The notes below the pieces were generated by a model. The model made no database searches. It saw only the letters and a list, made by a program, of their open reading frames with translations, and was not told where the DNA came from. The translations under genes were made by a program, and so were the position numbers. Below, piece after piece: positions 16,492-22,493 of a DNA stretch of 25,385 bases; position 1 is the first letter of the stretch; each line of letters opens with the position of its first letter. This stretch comes from an uncultured Lachnospiraceae bacterium (GTDB lineage: Bacteria; Bacillota; Clostridia; Lachnospirales; Lachnospiraceae), in assembly GCA_910586615.1 (NCBI GenBank), contig CAJUJP010000048.1:1-25385 (forward strand). Direction: 5' to 3'.

Positions 16492-17679
16492 ATGCTGGCA
16501 GGAAAACATATTGTACTTGGTGTAACGGGCAGCATTGCGGCGTATAAGACCGCCTCACTGGCAAGTATGCTGATGAAGCAGAAAGCGGATGTAACTGTGA
16601 TTATGACGCCAAATGCTACGAACTTTATCAATCCCATTACCTTTGAGTCATTGACCGGCAATAAGTGCCTTGTGGACACTTTTGACCGGAATTTTGAATT
16701 TCAGGTAGAGCATGTTTCCCTGGCAAAACAGACAGATGTTCTTTTGGTGGCTCCGGCCTCTGCCAATGTGATTGCCAAGGCGGCCAGGGGCATTGCGGAT
16801 GATATGCTGACGACTACACTGCTGGCGTGCACCTGTCCGAAGATTTTTGCTCCGGCAATGAATACGAGAATGTATCAGAATCCGATCGTGCAGGATAATA
16901 TGAAGACTCTTGTCAGTTACGGCATGGAGGTGATCCGGCCGGCCAGGGGTTATCTGGCCTGCGGAGATACGGGAGAAGGCAAGATGCCGGATCCGGAGGT
17001 GTTGTATGAGTATATTGTCAAGGCGCTGACACCTAAGGATATGGCCGGAAAAAAGGTGCTCGTCACGGCGGGACCCACCCGGGAAAAAATTGACCCGGTA
17101 CGCTATATCAGCAATCACTCCACCGGTAAAATGGGCTATGCCATTGCAAGACAGGCGATGATGCGGGGAGCGGACGTGACACTTGTGTCAGGAAAGGTGA
17201 ACATTGAACCGCCGATGGAGGTAAAGACAGTACCGGTGGTATCTGCGGCGGATATGGCGCAGGCGGTCAAAGAGGCGGCACCGGAGCAGGACATTATTAT
17301 AAAAGCGGCGGCGGTGGCCGACTATCGTCCAAGGGTGACTGCGGACGAGAAATTGAAGAAAAAGGATGAGGAGCTTTCCGTAGAACTGGAACGCACGGAA
17401 GATATTCTGGCTTTTCTGGGAGCCCACCGCAAGGAAGGACAGTTTCTGTGCGGTTTTTCGATGGAAACAGAGCATATGCTGGAAAATTCCCGCGCCAAGC
17501 TTGAGAAAAAGAATATTGATATGATCGTTGCCAATAATCTGAAGCAGGAAGGCGCCGGCTTCGGCACGGATACGAATGTGGTGACATTTTTGACCAGAGA
17601 TGAGACAGTGGAACTTCCGATCATGAGCAAAGAAGAAGTGGCGGACAGGCTGCTGAATCACATTATGAAAGCATTGTAA
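16492..17679 (+). CDS. coaBC: Bifunctional phosphopantothenoylcysteine decarboxylase / phosphopantothenate-cysteine ligase
   Basis: Carries out steps 2 and 3 of CoA synthesis: the CoaB domain joins 4'-phosphopantothenate to cysteine and the CoaC flavodomain decarboxylates the product. The N-terminal CoaC part (residues 1 to about 180) has GVTGSIAAYK, the catalytic His74 in VEHVSLAK, PASANVIAKAA, Asn124 in PAMNTRMY and Cys157 in GYLACGDTGEG. CoaB starts about residue 184 with KKVLVTAGPTREKID, followed by STGKMGYAIA, AAAVADYRP, a Lys-rich motif around Lys289, and CGFSMET. Length 395 is normal. The start is the ATG at 16492 with GGAGG eight bases upstream; an earlier in-frame ATG at 16459 lies in a duplicated segment and is rejected. 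It follows coaX and precedes ispF. Confidence 0.96.
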   Translation: MLAGKHIVLGVTGSIAAYKTASLASMLMKQKADVTVIMTPNATNFINPITFESLTGNKCLVDTFDRNFEFQVEHVSLAKQTDVLLVAPASANVIAKAARGIADDMLTTTLLACTCPKIFAPAMNTRMYQNPIVQDNMKTLVSYGMEVIRPARGYLACGDTGEGKMPDPEVLYEYIVKALTPKDMAGKKVLVTAGPTREKIDPVRYISNHSTGKMGYAIARQAMMRGADVTLVSGKVNIEPPMEVKTVPVVSAADMAQAVKEAAPEQDIIIKAAAVADYRPRVTADEKLKKKDEELSVELERTEDILAFLGAHRKEGQFLCGFSMETEHMLENSRAKLEKKNIDMIVANNLKQEGAGFGTDTNVVTFLTRDETVELPIMSKEEVADRLLNHIMKAL

Positions 17680-17699
17680 AGTATTGTAAGGCCGCCATG

Positions 17700-17727
17700 A
17701 AGCCTGTTCAACAAACGGAACAGGTTT
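17700..17727 (+). terminator. Weak intrinsic terminator after coaBC
   Basis: A 10-bp stem (17700-17709 with 17718-17727, one G-U pair) has an 8-nt loop and only a short T tract, so termination is probably partial. It lies 20 bp after the coaBC stop codon, in the 170-bp gap before ispF. Confidence 0.5.
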
Positions 17728-17849
17728 CTCTGGAATTTGTGTTGAAGCGTCACAGGTTCCGGTGATTGCAGAGAAAAAAGGAGTTTTCCTTCGGAAAAAT
17801 CCAGACTCTGCCGCATTTTCAGTGTAAAACGCTTCGGAATGGAGTATCT

Positions 17850-18392
17850 ATGAGAATTGGAATGGGTTACGATGTGCATCGTCTTGTGGAAGGGCGCAAG
17901 CTGATCATGGGCGGGGTGGAGATACCTTATGAAAAAGGACTTCTCGGGCATTCGGATGCGGATGTGCTTCTCCACGCCATCATGGATGCGCTGCTGGGTG
18001 CGGCGGCGCTGGGGGACATCGGGAAACATTTTCCGGACACGGATCCTGCATATAAAGGAATATCTTCCATAGAACTGTTGAAACATGTGGGCGGCCTTTT
18101 GGAAGAAAATAAATTTCTTATCGAGAATATTGACGCAACCATCATTGCCCAGGCGCCTAAAATGAGGCCCCATATCGACCGGATGCGGGAGAACATCGCG
18201 GCGGCGCTGGGGATCGAGACAGAACAGGTAAACGTGAAAGCAACCACTGAAGAGGGGCTTGGCTTTACCGGTACGGGTGAAGGCATTTCGTCTCAGGCGG
18301 TGTGTATGCTGACCAGTCCGCGAGAACTGTATAGTGAGGATGTCAGTGCCAGGAAGTGCAGCGGCTGCAGCGGATGTCCGAGACAGGGATAA
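17850..18392 (+). CDS. ispF: 2-C-methyl-D-erythritol 2,4-cyclodiphosphate synthase
   Basis: Converts CDP-methylerythritol 2-phosphate to the cyclic diphosphate in the MEP isoprenoid pathway; it works as a cytosolic trimer. The metal ligands are all visible: Asp8 and His10 in GYDVHRL and His42 in the GHSDADVLLHAIMDALLGA block; DIGKHFPDTDP and VKATTEEGLGFTG complete the active site. The start is the ATG at 17850 with GGAG five bases upstream; the frame is open for 28 codons further upstream but that is not conserved-looking sequence. At 180 residues it is about 20 longer than usual: after CMLTSPRELY it adds a tail ending KCSGCSGCPRQG, with Cys170, 173 and 176 at CxxCxxC spacing. In B. subtilis ispF also lies shortly upstream of cysE. 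ispD is not in the window. Confidence 0.95.
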   Translation: MRIGMGYDVHRLVEGRKLIMGGVEIPYEKGLLGHSDADVLLHAIMDALLGAAALGDIGKHFPDTDPAYKGISSIELLKHVGGLLEENKFLIENIDATIIAQAPKMRPHIDRMRENIAAALGIETEQVNVKATTEEGLGFTGTGEGISSQAVCMLTSPRELYSEDVSARKCSGCSGCPRQG

Positions 18393-18682
18393 CGTGCGTT
18401 ATGTCGTGACAGTGAAGCCAGGCAGGTGGTATATGTCGGAGGAAGCAGCAGGCCGGGCAGATATGTTACGTCGGAAGACAAGACAGAATCCGGTTGACAA
18501 AATCATGTATTTTGCATATTCTAATAGCAGAACCTGCTGGATAAAACAAGGCAGAGCGGCGCCGATATAGTGATTTTCCTGCGGCAGGCGATGATTCAGA
18601 ACTGTTTTTGGAGTGCCGGAAGCGGCTGCAGGAACTGGACACGAAATACAGGAAGAGCAGTAAGACGCTGGCAAGTGAATAG
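18393..18682 (+). other. Intergenic region upstream of the T-box, with promoter
   Basis: About 290 bp after ispF without a confident gene. It contains the promoter at 18494-18522. A stop-free stretch (18545-18682) reads like coding sequence, with DDSELFLECRKRLQELDTKY near its end, but has no ATG/GTG start and ends in TAG at the foot of the T-box, so it may be a gene remnant or chance. No terminator was found between ispF and this promoter. Confidence 0.5.
18494..18522 (+). promoter_or_regulatory. Putative sigma-A promoter of the cysE-sigH operon
   Basis: A perfect TTGACA (18494-18499), a 17-bp spacer and TATTCT (18517-18522). Transcription should start near 18529. That gives a leader of roughly 400 nt to the T-box terminator, longer than most T-box leaders, so a nearer unrecognised promoter cannot be excluded. 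Confidence 0.72.
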
Positions 18683-18930
18683 ATCAGGATGTTGAAAGGG
18701 AAGAGTACCTTTGTCAGAAGCAGCAGAGAGGAGCCGCCGCCGGCTGTAAGCGGTTCTTGCGAAGACAATGGGAAGTGCGCCCGGGAGTCCGGCCTTTGGC
18801 CCGGCTGACCCCGTTACAGGTTTTTGAGTGAAAGAATGCAGGCACAGAGGCATTCTTTAAGTAGAGTGGAACCGCGGATTATTTCGTCTCTATTTCCAGA
18901 CCGGAGTAGGGCAGAAACCGCGGTTTTTTT
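18683..18930 (+). promoter_or_regulatory. T-box riboswitch, cysteine-specific
   Basis: The T-box leader senses uncharged tRNA. Stem I: AGTA (18704-18707) faces GAA (18772-18774) as the S-turn; CCTTTGTC (18708-18715) pairs with GACAATGG (18764-18771); and the distal stem 18729-18737 pairs with 18750-18758. One base after GAA comes the specifier codon TGC (18776-18778), cysteine, followed by a purine. A 9-bp Stem III (18831-18839 with 18850-18858) precedes the T-box AGAGTGGAACCGCG (18863-18876). Its bulge TGGA (18867-18870) would pair with UCCA, matching the U73 discriminator of tRNA-Cys. The competing terminator pairs AACCGCGG (18870-18877) with CCGCGGTT (18918-18925), followed by T7 to 18930. 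Uncharged tRNA-Cys should switch on cysE-cysS and the genes behind them. Confidence 0.94.
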
Positions 18931-18957
18931 ATGGTGGGACAGGAAGAAGGAAAAGAT

Positions 18958-19656
18958 ATGGGATTTATTCAAAACATTAAAGAGGAAATAAAGATCATAA
19001 GAGAACGTGATCCGGCCATTCATTCCGATATGGAGGTTTTTCTGTATCCCAGCTTTAAGGTCATGATCTATTATCGTATTGCACATAAGCTGTATATCAG
19101 ACGGCATTTTTTTCTGGCCAGATGGGTATCACAGAGAGCAGTGCGTAAAACAGGCATAGAAATCCATCCGGGTGCGAAGATTGGCAAAGGATTTTTTATT
19201 GATCATGGAAACGGCGTCATTATCGGAGAGACTACGGTCATCGGCGACAACGTGACACTATATCAGGGCGTGACGCTGGGCGGTACCGGCAAGGAACAGG
19301 GCAAGAGGCATCCTACCATCGGTAATAACGTGATGATCAGTACGGGCGCTAAAGTGCTGGGTTCCTTTAAAATCGGTGATAACAGTAAGATTGGCGCGGG
19401 CAGTGTGGTGCTTGAGGAAGTGCCGCCCGGTTCTACCGTAGTGGGTGTGCCGGGGCGGGTGGTGAAGCGCAATAACCAGTCGCTGCCGCAGGAGGAACTG
19501 GATCAGATCAATCTGCCTGATCCGGTCAGAGAAGATATCATAGGATTACAGCGGGCCAATGCGGAACTGACCAACCGGCTGCTGGATTTGGAGCGGGAGA
19601 TTAAGAGATGGGGACGCGAAGAGGATATGAGAACAGAATATGAGAACAGAATATGA
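18958..19656 (+). CDS. cysE: Serine O-acetyltransferase
   Basis: Acetylates L-serine with acetyl-CoA to give O-acetylserine, the precursor for cysteine synthesis; cytosolic left-handed beta-helix enzyme. The N-terminal helical part (MGFIQNIKEEIKIIRERDPA) is the short SAT type. The hexapeptide-repeat domain shows catalytic His83 in IDHGNGVIIGE and His118 in GKRHPTIGNNV, then GAGSVV and the VVGVPGRVVKR end of the fold. A charged, probably coiled-coil tail follows (ANAELTNRLLDLEREIKRW). The start is the ATG at 18958 with AAGGA six bases upstream; an in-frame ATG at 18931 abuts the terminator T run and is rejected. The last codons and stop fall inside a 13-bp tandem repeat. It is the first gene after the Cys T-box. 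Confidence 0.95.
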   Translation: MGFIQNIKEEIKIIRERDPAIHSDMEVFLYPSFKVMIYYRIAHKLYIRRHFFLARWVSQRAVRKTGIEIHPGAKIGKGFFIDHGNGVIIGETTVIGDNVTLYQGVTLGGTGKEQGKRHPTIGNNVMISTGAKVLGSFKIGDNSKIGAGSVVLEEVPPGSTVVGVPGRVVKRNNQSLPQEELDQINLPDPVREDIIGLQRANAELTNRLLDLEREIKRWGREEDMRTEYENRI

Positions 19657-19729
19657 GAACAGAATATGAGAACAGAATATGAGAACAGGACATGAGAACA
19701 GGATATGAGACAGGATGTGAGAACAGGAC
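19627..19729. repeat. 13-bp tandem repeat array across the cysE stop codon, 8 units
   Basis: Eight head-to-tail units of ATGAGAACAGRAY: four ATGAGAACAGAAT copies (19627-19678), then variants with GG (19679-19729), one of them shortened to 12 bp. The cysE stop (19654-19656) lies in the third unit. As 13 is not a multiple of three, loss or gain of units ahead of the stop would change the CysE C-terminus. Confidence 0.93.
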
Positions 19730-19780
19730 ATGAAGCTCACTGATATCCGTGCATATCACAGAAAGAACAGAGAGAACGCT

Positions 19781-19809
19781 GCCGGACGTAACGAAGTTAT
19801 GTTCCGGGC
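19781..19809 (+). other. Hairpin upstream of cysS
   Basis: An imperfect 11-bp stem (19782-19792 with 19796-19807, one G-U pair and one bulged T) is closed by a GAA triloop. It has no T run, so it is not an intrinsic terminator. It lies in the 123-bp space between the 13-bp array and cysS, and could be an mRNA processing or stability element. Confidence 0.45.
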
Positions 19810-19852
19810 TTGTGGCAGAAAAATATGATTTTAAGTGGAAGGAGCACATGAA

Positions 19853-21262
19853 ATGAAGATTTTTAACACACTTTCAAGACAAAAAGAAGAGTTCATTCCT
19901 TTGCAGGAAGGGAAGGTTAACATGTATGTCTGCGGGCCAACGGTGTATAACCTGATCCATATCGGCAATGCACGGCCGATGATCGTGTTTGACACTGCAC
20001 GGCGGTATATGGAGCATAAAGGGTATGCGGTGAATTTTGTTTCCAATTTTACCGATGTGGATGATAAAATTATTAAGAAAGCTAATGAGGAGGGGGTAGA
20101 TCCTTCCGTGATTTCCGAGCGTTACATCCAGGAGTGCAAGAAAGATATGGAAGCGATGAACGTGAAGGAGGCAACCACTCATCCCAAGGCCACCGAGGAG
20201 ATTGACGGCATGATCGAGATGATCCAGACGCTGATCGACAAAGGGTATGCCTATGTGGCGAAAGACGGCACAGTATATTATAAGACCAGAAGCTTTAAAG
20301 AGTACGGCAAACTTTCCCACAAAAATCTGGACGATTTAAGGAGCGGCGGGCGTTCTCTGCTGGTGTCCGGTGAAGACCAGAAACAGGATGCACTGGATTT
20401 TGTGCTTTGGAAACCGAAAAAGGAAGGAGAGCCTTTCTGGAAGTCTCCCTGGTGTGACGGCCGTCCGGGCTGGCATATCGAGTGTTCCGTCATGAGTAAA
20501 AAGTATCTGGGAGATGAAATCGACATTCATGCAGGCGGCGAAGATCTGATTTTCCCCCATCATGAGAACGAGATTGCCCAGTCGGAGGCGGCAAACGGCA
20601 AAACGTTCGCAAAATACTGGGTACACAACGGTTTTTTGAATATTGATAATAAGAAAATGTCCAAATCAGCCGGCAATTTTTTTACGGTCAGGGACATCAG
20701 TGAAAAATATGATCTGCAGGTGCTGCGTTTCTTTATGCTGTCGGCACATTACAGAAGTCCCCTTAATTTTAGCGCGGATCTGATGGAGGCGGCGAAAAAC
20801 GGACTGGACAGGATCGTGACCAGCGTGGCAAACCTGAATTTCCTGCTGGAAAATGCAAAGGACGGCGAACTGACGGCAAAAGAGCAGGAGCTTCTTGATG
20901 AGGCAAAAGCCTTTATCACAAAATTTGATGAGGCGATGGATGATGATTTTAATACTGCGGATGCGGTTTCGGCTATTTTTGAACTGGTAAAATTTACAAA
21001 TACCAATGTGTCGGAGGAGTCAGGAAAAGCCTTTGTACAGGCATTAAAGGATGAAATCGTTCTGCTGTCCGATATCTGCGGCCTGATCGTAGATAAAAAA
21101 GAAGAAATACTGGATACGGAGATTGAAGCGCTGATCCAGGAGAGGCAGGATGCCAGAAAAGCGAAGAATTTTGCGCGGGCGGATGAAATCAGAGATACTC
21201 TGGCGGCTCAGGGGATTATTCTGGAAGATACACGAGAGGGTGTCAAATGGAAGAGAGCATAA
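19853..21262 (+). CDS. cysS: Cysteinyl-tRNA synthetase
   Basis: Class I aminoacyl-tRNA synthetase that charges tRNA-Cys. The HIGH motif appears as HIGN at residues 36-39 and KMSKS at 268-272. The zinc site is complete: Cys27 in MYVCGPTVYN, Cys211 in WHIECSVM, His236 and Glu240 in FPHHENE. The C-terminal helical and anticodon-binding parts follow, ending ...DTREGVKWKRA. Length 469 is standard. The start is the ATG at 19853, eight bases after GGAAGGAG; an out-of-frame ATG at 19848 is only three bases from it and encodes just ATG-AAA-TGA. It is the second gene of the T-box operon, matching the Cys specifier. Its last 16 bases overlap mrnC. Confidence 0.97.
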   Translation: MKIFNTLSRQKEEFIPLQEGKVNMYVCGPTVYNLIHIGNARPMIVFDTARRYMEHKGYAVNFVSNFTDVDDKIIKKANEEGVDPSVISERYIQECKKDMEAMNVKEATTHPKATEEIDGMIEMIQTLIDKGYAYVAKDGTVYYKTRSFKEYGKLSHKNLDDLRSGGRSLLVSGEDQKQDALDFVLWKPKKEGEPFWKSPWCDGRPGWHIECSVMSKKYLGDEIDIHAGGEDLIFPHHENEIAQSEAANGKTFAKYWVHNGFLNIDNKKMSKSAGNFFTVRDISEKYDLQVLRFFMLSAHYRSPLNFSADLMEAAKNGLDRIVTSVANLNFLLENAKDGELTAKEQELLDEAKAFITKFDEAMDDDFNTADAVSAIFELVKFTNTNVSEESGKAFVQALKDEIVLLSDICGLIVDKKEEILDTEIEALIQERQDARKAKNFARADEIRDTLAAQGIILEDTREGVKWKRA

Positions 21263-21687
21263 CGATCTTAGATGCGATCAAAAGAGATTTTGATTGTAAA
21301 GAAGTGGATATTCGAACCTATTCGCCATTGACCCTTGCCTATATCGGGGATGCCATTTATGATCTGGTGATTCGGACCATCGTGGTGGAGCGGGGCAACC
21401 GTTCCGCCAGCAATCTGCATAAGAAGACGGTAAACTATGTGAATGCCCGTGTGCAGGCGAAGATGATTGATGCGCTGGGAAACCGGCTTACGGAAGAGGA
21501 GAAGGCGGTTTTCCACCGCGGTCGGAACGCCAAGTCTTACACTTCTGCCAAGAATGCATCCATCATCGAATACCGAAAGGCTACCGGATTCGAGGCACTC
21601 TGCGGTTATCTGTATCTGCAGGGGCGGCAGGAGAGGATGCTTTCCCTGATCAGGGAGGCGCTCAATGCGCTTGAAATGATAATATGA
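21247..21687 (+). CDS. mrnC: Mini-ribonuclease III
   Basis: A 146-residue RNase III catalytic domain without the double-stranded RNA-binding domain. Orthologues in B. subtilis trim both ends of 23S rRNA precursor as a homodimer. The signature YIGDAIYDLVIR carries the catalytic Asp35, followed by the HRGRNAK segment and the second acidic motif in EYRKATGFEALCGYLYL. The ATG at 21247 lies 16 bases inside the end of cysS with a GAGAGGG ribosome site within cysS, so translation is probably coupled. This position after cysS is the conserved Firmicute arrangement. Confidence 0.95.
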   Translation: MEESITILDAIKRDFDCKEVDIRTYSPLTLAYIGDAIYDLVIRTIVVERGNRSASNLHKKTVNYVNARVQAKMIDALGNRLTEEEKAVFHRGRNAKSYTSAKNASIIEYRKATGFEALCGYLYLQGRQERMLSLIREALNALEMII

Positions 21688-21717
21688 TACAGTCTGGGAA
21701 AGGAATACAACATCATT

Positions 21718-22461
21718 ATGTCATACACCGAATTTACAATAGAAGGACGGAATGCCGTTCTGGAAGCATTTCGCGCCGGTAAAACGATAGACAAGCTGTT
21801 CGTACTTGACGGGTGTCAGGACGGCCCCGTTCTTACCATAAAGAGAGAAGCATCGAAGAAAGGCACAATGATCAAATATGTGGCAAAAGAACGCCTCGAC
21901 CAGATGTCCGAAACCGGAAAACATCAGGGGGTCATAGCCTGTGCGGCGGCCTATTCCTATGCGGAGGTAGAGGATATTCTGGATAAAGCGCGGGAGAAGG
22001 GAGAGGCGCCTTTCATTTTTCTGCTGGATAATATTGAAGATCCCCATAATCTGGGGGCGATTATTCGTACCGCGAATCTGGCAGGCGCTCACGGTGTGAT
22101 CATTCCGAAAAACCGTGCGGTGGGATTGACGGCCACGGTGGCAAAGGCTTCCGCCGGTGCCATTAACTATACGCCGGTGGCCAAGGTGACAAATCTGGGA
22201 AAAACCATCGAGGAACTGAAAAAAGAAGGGCTGTGGTTTGTCTGTGCTGATATGGACGGCACGCCAATGTATGATCTGGACTTAAAAGGCGCTGTCGGTC
22301 TGGTGATCGGCAGTGAGGGCAGCGGCGTGGGTCGCCTGGTGAAAGAAAAGTGTGATTTTACGGCCGCAATACCGATGAAAGGGGATATAGATTCCCTTAA
22401 TGCTTCCGTGGCGGCAGGAGTGCTGGCCTATGAAATCGTGCGGCAGAGAATGCGGGGATAA
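21718..22461 (+). CDS. rlmB: 23S rRNA (guanosine-2'-O-)-methyltransferase RlmB (TrmH family)
   Basis: A SPOUT-superfamily methyltransferase (247 residues). By homology to E. coli RlmB it makes 2'-O-methylguanosine at the position equivalent to G2251 in the 23S rRNA peptidyl-transferase loop. An N-terminal substrate-binding domain (starting TEFTIEGRNAVLEAF) precedes the knotted catalytic domain with its three motifs: DNIEDPHNLGAIIRTANLAG, LVIGSEGSGVGRLV and IPMKGDIDSLNASVAAGVLA. It lies 30 bp after mrnC, matching yacO in B. subtilis. The exact target nucleotide is inferred from the family. Confidence 0.93.
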   Translation: MSYTEFTIEGRNAVLEAFRAGKTIDKLFVLDGCQDGPVLTIKREASKKGTMIKYVAKERLDQMSETGKHQGVIACAAAYSYAEVEDILDKAREKGEAPFIFLLDNIEDPHNLGAIIRTANLAGAHGVIIPKNRAVGLTATVAKASAGAINYTPVAKVTNLGKTIEELKKEGLWFVCADMDGTPMYDLDLKGAVGLVIGSEGSGVGRLVKEKCDFTAAIPMKGDIDSLNASVAAGVLAYEIVRQRMRG

Positions 22462-22493
22462 TTCGATCGTCTGTGCGGCAGAATGGCGGAGTA

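Noticed and set aside
18334..18570. 78-codon plus-strand frame overlapping the end of ispF
   Set aside because: It is out of frame with ispF and runs across the cys operon promoter, with Ala-rich and Arg-rich low-complexity stretches; not convincing as a gene.
18931..18957. Upstream in-frame ATG for cysE at 18931
   Set aside because: It abuts the T run of the T-box terminator and has no ribosome site; the ATG at 18958 has AAGGA at good spacing and gives the family's normal N-terminus.
19546..19849. Minus-strand frames through the 13-bp array (Cys/Ser/His/Phe-rich)
   Set aside because: Low-complexity translation of the tandem repeat; no ribosome site or family resemblance.
19848..19856. Minimal ORF ATG-AAA-TGA overlapping the cysS start
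   Set aside because: Its ATG is only three bases from the ribosome site and out of frame with cysS; the cysS ATG at 19853 has correct spacing. Probably incidental.
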